A DNA stretch of 43,714 nt from contig JAKBZR010000018.1 in NCBI GenBank assembly GCA_021842405.1, forward strand, positions 1 to 43,714, read 5' to 3'. The notes beneath the pieces were generated by a model. That model was not told the DNA's origin. It saw nothing but the letters and a program-made list of their open reading frames with translations, and searched no databases. The position numbers were made by a program, and so were the translations under genes. Origin of the DNA: a bacterium. Its GTDB lineage: Bacteria > Armatimonadota > Chthonomonadetes > Chthonomonadales > JAMCWF01. Below are positions 33,681 through 41,784 of this stretch, in pieces (the first letter of the stretch is position 1; the number at the start of each line of letters is the position of its first letter).

Positions 33681-36600
33681 TCAGTCCTCTCGTTCTTCTG
33701 ATGAGGGATCGACCTCGGCAACGTCAAGCCAGCCGTGGTCGAAGGTAAAGGTGCGGGCCTTTCCGACCGGATCCTGGATGCGGACGATTCGAGCGCCGGC
33801 AGTGCCCGCGTGCTCCACGGCGTAGAGCCAATACTTCTCCCGGTGTTCGCGAGCGCACTCGAACTGCGTGCGCGACAGCCCAACCGGACGGTCGTCGAGG
33901 CTTCCAGTCATTGCCTTCACCTCGCACCAGCGAATCGGGTGGCCGTCCGGCCCAGGTTCGAAGAGATCGAAGCCGGGGTTGTGGGTCGTTGTGGTCTGCC
34001 ATCTTTTCTCGCGCTTGCAAATGAGCTCGATGGCTTTCGCTTCGAGCGCCATGCGCGCCGCCTGATCGAGGCCATCCGGATCGGGGCCTTCGCCGGGGTG
34101 GACCGCGACATATGAAACGAATGGTCGACCTCCGGCGCTTCCTGGAGTGCGCTTGCCGTCACCAGCGTTTGAATGAGATCCCGTCAATTGTCCTCCATGG
34201 CCGGCCGTCGTTCCTTCGCCCGGTCCTCGCGAACTCGGTGATCCTGCGCGATTGGACGCAGCGCTCCATCCTTTGCCATCGCCGACGCGCTGTGTACTGT
34301 CACCGTTGGCCCGGTCGGAGCCGTTAGGATCATTCGCCGCTGGATCCGGAACCGGTGCAGTCGGTTGCGTTCCGATGCCCAAGCGGTTCTTGATAGCGTC
34401 GTCAACGGGCTCGGGCGCATCATCGGCGACGGCGACATCAGAATTCTCGACAATGCCGGAGCCGGAGGGAATTTGTGCAATAGCGTCTTCCACCTCTTGG
34501 CTTTCGCCGATTGCGGCGATCAGGTCTTCGACGCGTGTCAGGCCGCGCTTCTTGAGAATTTCGATTACTTTGGGCTCGATGCCGGCCTCGGTTGCGAGCT
34601 GGTCGAGGATAGGCTTCTTGAATATGATCTTTGTGGCTAAGAACGCGTGCCGGGACCACCCCAGCGACTCAAGCGTGACAACCTCGGGCCGCTGGAGTTC
34701 GCCATCGGAGTCTGGAACCCAAGCGGTGCTATTAAGCGCTCGGACAAAGGCGGGGTCAAGCATCGTCCATCGGTGGCGGTAGTAGTACCAGTTGTAGCTC
34801 GCGGAGAAAGCACCCGTGCCGCGACGATCCTCGACATCCTTCAGCGCTTCCCACAGCAGTTGCGCGCGTGCGCGTTTCGCTTCTGGATCGAGCGACGAAA
34901 ACAGGGTAAGGAGTTGAGGCAGACCGCGAAGCGTATGGTCCTGGATGAGTTCTTCAGACGACATGCTCTCACACCCAGCGGACCGCCTAAGTTCGGCGCG
35001 TTGCTCCCACGAGAGCGCACACTCGACCTGTTCCTGGACGAGGGAACGGCTAGCCCCACAGGACTCAAGTAGGTCGCGGACCGCATTGCCGCGCAGGCAC
35101 TCATAGGAGTCATCGACAACCATCGCGCCAGCTACGCCGGCGAGCAGCGCGGTCAGCCGCTCGGTCGCGAGATACAAGTCGGCCGGCTTGGAGATATGCT
35201 TGCGCCCGTCTCCGAGGTCCACCGACTTGACGAATGGAGTATCGCGCAGCGCCGCCGAGAGTTTTTCGCGCTGACCACGGTGCTGCGTGCCGAATGCGTT
35301 GAGGATTCGCTTGAGGTCGGCCTCGTACTCGTCGCCGTCGGCCTCGACAGGCTCCTTCTTGTACTTTGGGATGATGTTGCGCACGACATCGTCAACGACG
35401 TCCGGCTCGGTCAGTCCCAGTGCCTTGAGGAACTCCAGGGCCTTCTCCGTGCTGCACACCGATTTCGGGACCGTCGGGAAATCGGTCCTGATCCCGCTCG
35501 GCAGGAAAGCCTGGGGTTGCCCGCCCGATTCCGCCACCACGTGGGTCCCGCCCTCGATGCGCACCAGAGGGATGTTGCTGACTCGCCCCTGGCGCACAAG
35601 GGCCGACTGGCCGCCCAGAAACTCGTAGAGCTTGAGGATCCACTCGTCGGGCTGGGCCTCCAGAAACTTCTTGTTGAGCCGCGGCAGAATCTGTTCGGGC
35701 GTCAACTCGGTGACCTTTAACTCGTACAACAGGTAATTGCGCAGCGTGGATGCCGTATCGCGGGTGATGTCGCCGCTGAGCCAGTGCACTTCTTCGGTTG
35801 AATCGAGTAGCGTCGCCAATTGCTTCGAGTCGAAGAGTTCTCGCAGCTCTTGTGTCCTTGCGAGTCGAGCGTTCTTTGCCGCGGTCCACCCGCCGCCAGC
35901 GCGTGGCAGCAACGGATTCGAAGCCAGCGCCGTTCGCACCGCATCGAAGAGCGGTGCAAACATGCTGCCTTCGGGGTACTTGGTCCGTTCAATCGGAAGG
36001 CTCTGCAGTGCCGCAACATCGAGAAGATTCTGCGACTTGAGAACCTCCAGGGAATCAAGCAGGAGCGTGGCCGTTTCTTGGACGAGCTTAACGCTCCAAG
36101 GGTCTCGCGGCGGCACATTGTCGCGGCTCGGCGTCGTGCGATAGGGCCCCTGCACGAGAAACCCAAGGTGAGTCGTCACGACCGTCGGGAAGAACGCGTT
36201 CAGTGGTGACGCGTCAACACGCTGGATCGTCCACTGCTTGCTTTCCTTGTCCTCTTGAAGAAGAAAGGCAATCTCGATGAATCCGGCCAGTGTGCCTGCT
36301 TCGGTTCTCGCCTCCCTGGAGAAGACTAGCCAGGTTTCGTCGACGACGGGTTCTCCCTCGCGTTCACCTACGAGTGTCACGCGACGACTGCCGTCACCCG
36401 TACTCTCGGCCTTCCCCTTGAGATAGAGCCCGCTCGCCCCTCCGTTCACCGACCACCCGATCTCCTCAATCTGGCGCAAAAAGAGCAGCGTCCTCGCTCC
36501 AAGCTTGCTCAAACTGTCCGATACCGAAGATCTGAGTCCTGCATCCCCAGCACGGAGCGGAAGCACGATCTCCGTCTGATCTGCCGCACGCCGGGTAGAC

Positions 36601-37013
36601 GGTGCCTTCGTGGGGAACACGAAGCTGTCGATGGCGAAGTCTTCGTCACCGGAGTGCACCTCAGGACGATCGGTAATCGCGTAGACCGATTTGAAGCCAA
36701 TGCCGAACCGACCGATGTCCGTCAGGTCCTTGGTTGTCTCGCCGACGCCGCATACGCCCTTCACGTCTTCGAGCGTGAACGGATTACCGTAATGTACGAT
36801 TCGAAGGCTAGTCGGAGTCAGTTCGAACAGAACTTCTCGCGAACCTTTCCAATCTTTTCGCCGCTTCAGGGCATCCTCAGCGTTTTGCAAGATTTCGAAG
36901 ATGAAATGCGCGCTGCTGTCGTAGCGATTGACGAGGAGATCACGTCCCCAACGGCCAACGTTGCCATACTCGGCACGGTTGGCGTCACGAATGGCGGCGT
37001 AGTCTGAAGGCAT
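33681..37013 (-). CDS. Large Bergerat-fold ATPase (sacsin/HATPase_c_3 type) with C-terminal DUF3883 (NOV) domain
   Basis: 1110 residues from ATG 37013, which overlaps the helicase stop by one base (TAATG). A longer in-frame reading to 37268 is only an extension into the helicase gene. The N-box is FIFEILQNAEDALKRR (Asn44, Glu46, Asp47), G1 is degenerate (VHYGNPF) and the G2 lid is DIGRFGIGFKSVY, as in Hsp90/sacsin-like ATPases. A long middle part has no family I know. A low-complexity Gly/Ser/Asp linker (~940-985) leads to DUF3883: NPGFDLFEPG (Asp1016), then WCEVKAMTG (Glu1031, Lys1033), a D..ExK arrangement like PD-(D/E)XK nucleases. Such proteins recur next to helicases and methylases in defence islands; the mechanism is not established. 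Confidence 0.85.
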   Translation of the reverse strand: MPSDYAAIRDANRAEYGNVGRWGRDLLVNRYDSSAHFIFEILQNAEDALKRRKDWKGSREVLFELTPTSLRIVHYGNPFTLEDVKGVCGVGETTKDLTDIGRFGIGFKSVYAITDRPEVHSGDEDFAIDSFVFPTKAPSTRRAADQTEIVLPLRAGDAGLRSSVSDSLSKLGARTLLFLRQIEEIGWSVNGGASGLYLKGKAESTGDGSRRVTLVGEREGEPVVDETWLVFSREARTEAGTLAGFIEIAFLLQEDKESKQWTIQRVDASPLNAFFPTVVTTHLGFLVQGPYRTTPSRDNVPPRDPWSVKLVQETATLLLDSLEVLKSQNLLDVAALQSLPIERTKYPEGSMFAPLFDAVRTALASNPLLPRAGGGWTAAKNARLARTQELRELFDSKQLATLLDSTEEVHWLSGDITRDTASTLRNYLLYELKVTELTPEQILPRLNKKFLEAQPDEWILKLYEFLGGQSALVRQGRVSNIPLVRIEGGTHVVAESGGQPQAFLPSGIRTDFPTVPKSVCSTEKALEFLKALGLTEPDVVDDVVRNIIPKYKKEPVEADGDEYEADLKRILNAFGTQHRGQREKLSAALRDTPFVKSVDLGDGRKHISKPADLYLATERLTALLAGVAGAMVVDDSYECLRGNAVRDLLESCGASRSLVQEQVECALSWEQRAELRRSAGCESMSSEELIQDHTLRGLPQLLTLFSSLDPEAKRARAQLLWEALKDVEDRRGTGAFSASYNWYYYRHRWTMLDPAFVRALNSTAWVPDSDGELQRPEVVTLESLGWSRHAFLATKIIFKKPILDQLATEAGIEPKVIEILKKRGLTRVEDLIAAIGESQEVEDAIAQIPSGSGIVENSDVAVADDAPEPVDDAIKNRLGIGTQPTAPVPDPAANDPNGSDRANGDSTQRVGDGKGWSAASNRAGSPSSRGPGEGTTAGHGGQLTGSHSNAGDGKRTPGSAGGRPFVSYVAVHPGEGPDPDGLDQAARMALEAKAIELICKREKRWQTTTTHNPGFDLFEPGPDGHPIRWCEVKAMTGSLDDRPVGLSRTQFECAREHREKYWLYAVEHAGTAGARIVRIQDPVGKARTFTFDHGWLDVAEVDPSSEERED

Positions 37014-39874
37014 TAGCCTCGGGCCTCCTTTGAGATCACGCCCTCGGCGTGGCACAGCATCCGCAGGTCGCATTCCTTGCAGATCGCCGCCTCGGGGGGC
37101 GTCGTCACCGCGAACTCGCGCGCCTGGATGCGGCGCACGGTCTCGTCGAAGTGGCGGCCGGCTTCCTCGACCAGCGTGGGATCGTAAGGCAGGACCATCA
37201 GAGCATTTTCCTTGTGTGGCTCCGACGTCCAGTAGAGGAGCAGCCGGTCCACGTGCCGGCCGTGGCAACGCTCCAGGATGTGCGCATAGGTGCAGAGCTG
37301 GCGCTCGTAGGCCGCGATCAGCTCCGGGCTGTCCTTGGGCCGCGGCGAAGTCTTGAAGTCGAGCAGCTCGAGCTTGCCGTCGCCGCCAAGCAGCAGGTCC
37401 ACCTTGCCGACCAGGATGTAGCCGTCTTTCTCCAGCGACACGTCCACCTCAGTCTGGATCACCCGGCGCATCTCGTCGCGATTCTGGCGGAAGTAGTTCA
37501 TCACCTGCTCGAACGCGGACTCCTTCGCCGCGTCGCCGATCGGACGCACGTCCGAGAGCGTGAGGAAGCGGAAGGTCCGCTCGAAGAGCTCGCGGATACG
37601 CGACTCATCCAGCGTGTCGAGCTTTCCGTCGAGCGCGATGCGATGGATCTCTTCGATGGTCTGGTGCACCAGCAGGCCGAAGAAGATCACCGCCGAGCGG
37701 GAGGGCGTGAAGTCGTACTCGCGAAAGAACTGGTACTGGCGTGGACAAGTCTCGTAAATCTTGAGGTCGCCCGTGAAGCTGTAGGTCTTCTTGACCGGCA
37801 TGCGCTCACGCACCTCGAAGCGCTGCGCCGCAAGCAGCTCCTTCTCAACGTAGGGCCATTGGGGGAGCCCCTGCCAGATGAGGGTGAAGTGGTCCTTCGG
37901 CGTCTCGTGCGCGGTGAGGACCAGCACTTTCTGGGGACGCGAGAAGGCAACGTAGTGCAGGCGCATCCGGTCGAAGAGCGTGATGCGGCTTTCCGGCTCG
38001 AAGGGCGGCCGGTGGTAGAAGGGGCCCAGGTCGCGGTCGATCTGCTTGGGGCTGGGGAGCTGGGTCGCGAGCGAGCCGACCACGACCACCGGGAACTCGA
38101 GCCCCTTGGCCTGGTGGATGGTCATCACCTGCACATGGCCCTTGGGGAAGGGCTGGTCGGGGTCTTCGTACTCGTTGATGCCGCCGTCGTAGAGCAGACG
38201 GAGGAAGCTGTTGAAGAAGTGCAGGCGGAGGGACTCGCGGTTCCGATGCGTGACGACGGTGTAGTGGTAGTAGCTCTGAAAGACGTTCAGGAGCTGGGAG
38301 AAGATCGCGAGGCTGCGGGCCGTGTTCTCGTTGCGCGCGGCGCTGCGAAACGGTTCGAGCGCGAGCAGATGGTAAAGGTAGTCGGCCGGGCGGAGGTCAA
38401 GCGCCTCGTCCTCGCCCAAGTCCGCGATCTCGCCGGTCCAGCGCTGGAGCGCCTCCGCGAGTGGGTGGGGCGACGCAAAGCGCCGGCCAAGCTGCACGAT
38501 AGCGTCGTCCACGTAAGCCGCGAGCGCCGCCACGGCGCCTGCGACCTGGCCCCGGCCCTCCCCGAACCAGCCGAAGATCACCGCGAAGCAACCAACGAGA
38601 TCGCGAACCTCCGCGTCCTTGAAGTACGCCCGCGCGCGCGGGCAGAATGCGGGGATACCCTTTGCGCCGAGCGCGGCGAGGTAGGGCCCGCTGTGGTCCT
38701 CGCGAACGCTGTGGAGCAGCAACGCGACCTGGCTGTAGTCGGCAATGACGCCGTCTGCCTTCAGGAAGGCGACGAGATCCGCGAAGCGTGCGGCCTCGTC
38801 CCGCTGGTCCCGCCCCCAGATAGCGATAGCGGCCGGGTAATCGGGTTGCGGCGTGTTGGCGTCGGCCTGGATCGTCTTGTCGTAGCGGAATGGAGTGCCG
38901 CTCGGATTCGCCCAGTCGGCAGACGCCATCCAGCGGTCGTAGCGCTCGACGATCGTTCGGTGGGAGCGGTAGTTCGTTGTCAACTTGACGATCTCGCAGT
39001 CTGGCATACGTTGCGGGAATTCAAGGATGTTACGAACCGTTGCACCCCGGAAGCGGTAAAGACCCTGGTCCTCGTCACCGACGACGCAAAGGTTCCTTGT
39101 CTTCTCGGTGAGCTTCAGCAGAAGCTGCTCCTGGACGTAGTTCGTGTCCTGGTACTCGTCCACGAGGACGTACTTGATCCTACTGGTTTCGGCCGCTATA
39201 ATGTTGGTGTCAGCCAAAAGGTCAAGGGCATCCCTTTGGAGGTGAGCGAAGTCCACGCGGTTGTCATGGCGCAACGCACGCTGGTAGGCGAGATAGGCCT
39301 CCCCAATCGCGCGCAGAAAATTATCGGTCGAACGGATGAGTACTTCTGGGTCAACCAACTCCTCGGTGATCTTGTCGAAGTAGGCGCGGACCCCTTCGAT
39401 TGCGGTCCACCGCGTCTTCCAATGATCGAGGTAGACACCTTCCCGAGCTTGCCCGATAATCTCGTCAAAGTGCTCGAAGATGAAGAGGAGCTGGGTCAGC
39501 TCATCCAGCGTCTCATAGTTGTGCCCCAGGTGCGTCCTGTGCCGGTATCGCTGAAGCAGGCTGTTGCTCAGCCCATGGATGGTCGAGGTGGTGAGTTCAG
39601 AAAGGTCGCCCTTGTAGCCGATCTTGCGTGCGGCGGCGGCAATTCGATCACGCATCTCGAAGGCGGCCTTTTCCGTGAACGTGCAAAGAATCACTTCATT
39701 TGGGGCTGCCTTGTCAAAGAGTAGGAGGTTCAGAGCCCGGAGGATGATGCTGTAGGTCTTTCCTGAGCCGGGTCCGGCCACTACAAGCAGAGGGCCATCC
39801 AGATACCCGATCACCGACCGTTGCGCATCGTTCAGATTCGGGTAGCCCTCAGCGATGGCGGGAGCGATCATCAC
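37013..39874 (-). CDS. UvrD/Rep-type helicase fused to a Cas4/AddB-like Fe-S nuclease domain
   Basis: 953 residues; GTG at 39874 (ATG follows as codon 2) overlaps the radC stop. Superfamily 1A motifs: LNDAQRSVI, Walker A AGPGSGKT (33-40), TFTEKAAFEMRDRI, VLVDEYQDTN, VVGDEDQGLYRFRGA, LTTNYRSH and VMTIHQAKGLEFPVVVVGSL. The C-terminal ~250 residues are a RecB/Cas4-type nuclease: GKVDLL (Asp ~826), LLDFKTS (Asp ~839, Lys ~841) and QLCTYA. Four cysteines, Cys710 (YETCPRQYQFF) and Cys932/935/941 (CKECDLRMLC), have the spacing of the [4Fe-4S] cluster in AddB and Cas4. One chain can thus unwind and degrade DNA ends. The third gene of the operon. Confidence 0.9.
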   Translation of the reverse strand: MMIAPAIAEGYPNLNDAQRSVIGYLDGPLLVVAGPGSGKTYSIILRALNLLLFDKAAPNEVILCTFTEKAAFEMRDRIAAAARKIGYKGDLSELTTSTIHGLSNSLLQRYRHRTHLGHNYETLDELTQLLFIFEHFDEIIGQAREGVYLDHWKTRWTAIEGVRAYFDKITEELVDPEVLIRSTDNFLRAIGEAYLAYQRALRHDNRVDFAHLQRDALDLLADTNIIAAETSRIKYVLVDEYQDTNYVQEQLLLKLTEKTRNLCVVGDEDQGLYRFRGATVRNILEFPQRMPDCEIVKLTTNYRSHRTIVERYDRWMASADWANPSGTPFRYDKTIQADANTPQPDYPAAIAIWGRDQRDEAARFADLVAFLKADGVIADYSQVALLLHSVREDHSGPYLAALGAKGIPAFCPRARAYFKDAEVRDLVGCFAVIFGWFGEGRGQVAGAVAALAAYVDDAIVQLGRRFASPHPLAEALQRWTGEIADLGEDEALDLRPADYLYHLLALEPFRSAARNENTARSLAIFSQLLNVFQSYYHYTVVTHRNRESLRLHFFNSFLRLLYDGGINEYEDPDQPFPKGHVQVMTIHQAKGLEFPVVVVGSLATQLPSPKQIDRDLGPFYHRPPFEPESRITLFDRMRLHYVAFSRPQKVLVLTAHETPKDHFTLIWQGLPQWPYVEKELLAAQRFEVRERMPVKKTYSFTGDLKIYETCPRQYQFFREYDFTPSRSAVIFFGLLVHQTIEEIHRIALDGKLDTLDESRIRELFERTFRFLTLSDVRPIGDAAKESAFEQVMNYFRQNRDEMRRVIQTEVDVSLEKDGYILVGKVDLLLGGDGKLELLDFKTSPRPKDSPELIAAYERQLCTYAHILERCHGRHVDRLLLYWTSEPHKENALMVLPYDPTLVEEAGRHFDETVRRIQAREFAVTTPPEAAICKECDLRMLCHAEGVISKEARG

Positions 39875-40569
39875 AGCAGCCCCGCCTTTCGGAAGCTGAA
39901 CACGGTGTCCACCGAGATAATCAGATGGTCAACGATCTTAAGGTGGACGACCTCTGCGGCGAGTACGATTATTCGTGTCAAGAGCTTGTCCTGTTCGGTG
40001 GGATCGACATGACCATTGGGATGGTTGTGGGCCAGCACAAGGGCCACCGCTCCCCTCCGCAGCGCGGACTCCACTACCCGGCGTGGATAGACAGAAGCTC
40101 GGTCGACAGTCCCTTCTTCGAGCCGCTCGATTCCATCGCGCAAGAGGCGGAGGCCGGAGTCGAGGTAGGCTACCTCGAAAACCTCATTACGCAGGGCGCC
40201 GATCCGAGTCCGCCACGTGCGCTCAAGCTCCTCCTCACCCACGGCCGACTCCGCCCCTTCCGCACACTGCTGCAGGTAGAGCGCAGCGGCTGCCCGGATG
40301 ATCTGTAGCGCCACCGGTGCTACAGAGCCGATCCCTTTCACTTGGCGGAGTTCATCGAGAGGGGCGTCCAAAATCGCCCGCAGATTTCCGAACCGTTTGA
40401 TTAGTGCCTTTGCTGGTTGCTTTACATCGGAACGTGGAATCGCTAGGGTGAGGAGGAGCTCAATGACCTCATAGTCAGCGAAGCCCTCTAGACTGAACTT
40501 TAGAAAGCGGTCACGAAGGCGCTGCCTGTGTCCGAGATGGCTGGGGTCGAGCCGGCTCATCAAGATCAC
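39871..40569 (-). CDS. radC: RadC-family JAMM protein
   Basis: 232 residues from a GTG whose first bases overlap the TGA of the preceding HTH gene (GTGA). Residues ~12-98 contain the helix-hairpin-helix UvrC-like part (GNLRAILDAPLDELRQVKGI, then GSVAPVAL). The MPN/JAB domain follows with its zinc site HNHPNGHVDPTEQD: His181, His183, Asp194 (H-x-H-x10-D). The metal ligands are intact. RadC has no proven role in repair; copies on genomic islands are common and sometimes tied to defence. Being the second gene of a methylase/helicase operon, it is probably part of that system rather than housekeeping (inference). Confidence 0.9.
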   Translation of the reverse strand: MILMSRLDPSHLGHRQRLRDRFLKFSLEGFADYEVIELLLTLAIPRSDVKQPAKALIKRFGNLRAILDAPLDELRQVKGIGSVAPVALQIIRAAAALYLQQCAEGAESAVGEEELERTWRTRIGALRNEVFEVAYLDSGLRLLRDGIERLEEGTVDRASVYPRRVVESALRRGAVALVLAHNHPNGHVDPTEQDKLLTRIIVLAAEVVHLKIVDHLIISVDTVFSFRKAGLL

Positions 40570-40776
40570 TTTCTCCGCCGTGGCTTCTCCTTGGTCGTCC
40601 GCCCGCCCACGTTCTTATTCGCCTTAAGCCAAACGTCAACGTCCTCCCTGCGGAAGCGCCACTGGTACCCGACATGGGAGGCCGGAATCGAGCCGGTGTT
40701 CGCCATCCGGTAAACCGTGTCGCTACTAAGGCAAAAGTAGTGGCTACCCCCCCCTCAAACTCATTAGCTTTTCCAT
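40566..40776 (-). pseudogene. Excisionase-family HTH protein, frame broken at a G8 (C8) tract
   Basis: The C-terminal two thirds read YFCLSSDTVYRMANTGSIPA, SHVGYQWRFRREDVDVWLKA, NKNVGG..., a MerR/excisionase-type HTH (HTH_17). The ATG at 40776 gives MEKLMSLRGG and then a TAG, because eight G (C8 at 40747-40754 on the plus strand) put it out of frame. With seven G the ATG frame would join the HTH frame directly. There is no other start before the HTH. The TGA (40566-40568) overlaps the radC GTG, which marks it as the first gene of the operon. It is either a pseudogene, a base-call error or a phase-variable switch. No integrase is next to it. Confidence 0.75.
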
Positions 40777-40819
40777 GGAGGGCACCCCATCTTCAGCGGG
40801 TCTAACCATAACAGATCGT

Positions 40820-40848
40820 ATAATATCAGGATGTTGCGAACTTGTCAA
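40820..40848 (-). promoter_or_regulatory. Sigma-70 promoter of the defence-like operon
   Basis: On the minus strand, TTGACA (40848-40843), exactly 17 bases, TATTAT (40825-40820). Transcription would start near 40813, about 37 bases before the HTH ATG. It is the only strong promoter I see ahead of the six genes. The -35 lies 11 bases from the end of the family A element at 40859. Confidence 0.75.
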
Positions 40849-40858
40849 ACGGGCGAAA

Positions 40859-41059
40859 GAGTTCAGTTTCGTGGGAATGATTTGTGGTAGTATTGGTCGC
40901 CTCCCTCACCTCGGCCTCCCCCGTAGGGGCGCACCTGTGTGTGCGTCCCCTCTCAATGACATCCTCATTGAGAGCGAAGCGAAGCAATCTCATTTCCCAG
41001 GATTGGGAAATGAGTAGGAGTGAGCGCCTGCCCCAAAAATCACCCAGAGAACTGAACTC
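40859..41059. mobile_element. Family A element, complete copy
   Basis: 201 bp: left GAGTTCAGTTTCGTGGGAAT, right (other strand) GAGTTCAGTTCTCTGGGTGA. The inside carries GAGAGCGAAGCGAAGCAATC and a CCCAGGATTGGG hairpin. The same family is found in the left half of the window, so the right part of the window belongs to, or has long lived in, the same genome. Confidence 0.78.
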
Positions 41060-41147
41060 ATTCAAATGGGCGTGGAGGCCGGAAGGGAATCATGTCCGCG
41101 TTGGTAAAATAACATGGTGGAAGGTGATCGGCATTTTCTACTTCATT

Positions 41148-41169
41148 CATCAACTATGACATCAAGTAT
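41148..41169 (+). repeat. 22-bp direct repeat, left copy
   Basis: CATCAACTATGACATCAAGT plus AT. The second copy at 41763 differs at one position. The pair brackets the DUF4258/DUF2283 genes. Confidence 0.6.
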
Positions 41170-41263
41170 AGGATGGGATTGGGCGGCGCAGCGGAAGATG
41201 AGGAGGATGTTTGATGTTATCGAAACCATGCAAGGGACTGCCCGGCAGAATCGCGTGATATGA
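41156..41263 (+). CDS. Possible 35-residue leader ORF coupled to DUF4258
   Basis: ATG 41156 reads MTSSIGWDWAAQRKMRRMFD then VIETMQGTARQNRVI and stops with a TGA that overlaps the DUF4258 ATG (ATGA). The DUF4258 gene has no visible ribosome-binding site of its own, so coupling would explain its translation. The ORF itself also lacks a good ribosome-binding site, hence the low confidence. Confidence 0.3.
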   Translation: MTSSIGWDWAAQRKMRRMFDVIETMQGTARQNRVI

Positions 41264-41514
41264 AACCGGTAAGGCTGACTAAACACGCTCTGGAACAGTG
41301 CGCTGAAAGGGGCACAAACAAAGTGGAGGTTACCTGGGCGATTGAACATGGCGCGCGGGAGCCCGCCAAACAGGGGAGGATGCTTTGCCGGTTCAACTTC
41401 CCGTATAATGACTTGTGGCAAGGCAAGCCCTACGCAATAAAACAGGTGGCACCGGTAATCAAAGAGACATCGCACGAGATCGTGGTTATCACGGTTTACA
41501 CTTTTTACTTCTAA
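41260..41514 (+). CDS. DUF4258 protein (toxin-like)
   Basis: 84 residues. KPVRLTKHALEQCAERGTNK and VEVTWAIEHG are the standard DUF4258 opening (a His, then R-G), with AIKQVAPVIKETSHEIVVIT toward the end. DUF4258 has a BECR/RelE-like predicted fold and is regularly paired with DUF2283, which follows 15 bases later. A toxin-antitoxin role is suspected for the pair, not proven in general. Confidence 0.82.
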   Translation: MKPVRLTKHALEQCAERGTNKVEVTWAIEHGAREPAKQGRMLCRFNFPYNDLWQGKPYAIKQVAPVIKETSHEIVVITVYTFYF

Positions 41515-41529
41515 AAAGGAGACTTCAAA

Positions 41530-41751
41530 ATGAAAATCAGCTACGACCCGGAGGTTGACGCGCTTTATATCCGCTTGATAGAAGGTGAATACGAATGCCG
41601 GACACTGCGTCTGAACGATGAGATCGCGCTGAACATAGGCCCGGGCGAAGTCTTGGTGGGCATTGAGATTCTAGACGCCAAGCGGGTGCTCGGAAAAGGC
41701 AAACTCCCGCCGGTGGTGCTGGAAAACGTGAAACTGTCGGAAGCCGCCTAA
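41530..41751 (+). CDS. DUF2283 protein (partner of DUF4258)
   Basis: 73 residues; AAAAGGAG upstream of the ATG. KISYDPEVDALYIRLIEGEY is the diagnostic DUF2283 start, followed by DEIALNIGPGEVLVGIEILD and AKRVLG. It is a small beta-rich protein, the likely antitoxin or ligand of the DUF4258 protein. The stop lies 11 bases before the right 22-bp direct repeat. Confidence 0.85.
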   Translation: MKISYDPEVDALYIRLIEGEYECRTLRLNDEIALNIGPGEVLVGIEILDAKRVLGKGKLPPVVLENVKLSEAA

Positions 41752-41762
41752 GAAGGCGTCAT

Positions 41763-41784
41763 CATCAACTACGACATCAAGTAT
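41763..41784 (+). repeat. 22-bp direct repeat, right copy
   Basis: CATCAACTACGACATCAAGT plus AT, 21 of 22 bases as at 41148, 615 bp away. After it, 41785-42113 shows no convincing gene, only a TAGGAC-type repeat at 42026. Confidence 0.6.

Noticed and set aside
37049-39724. Very long plus-strand frame opposite the UvrD gene
   Set aside because: It is the complement of a G+C-rich coding region; the minus frame has all helicase and nuclease motifs, while this one has none.
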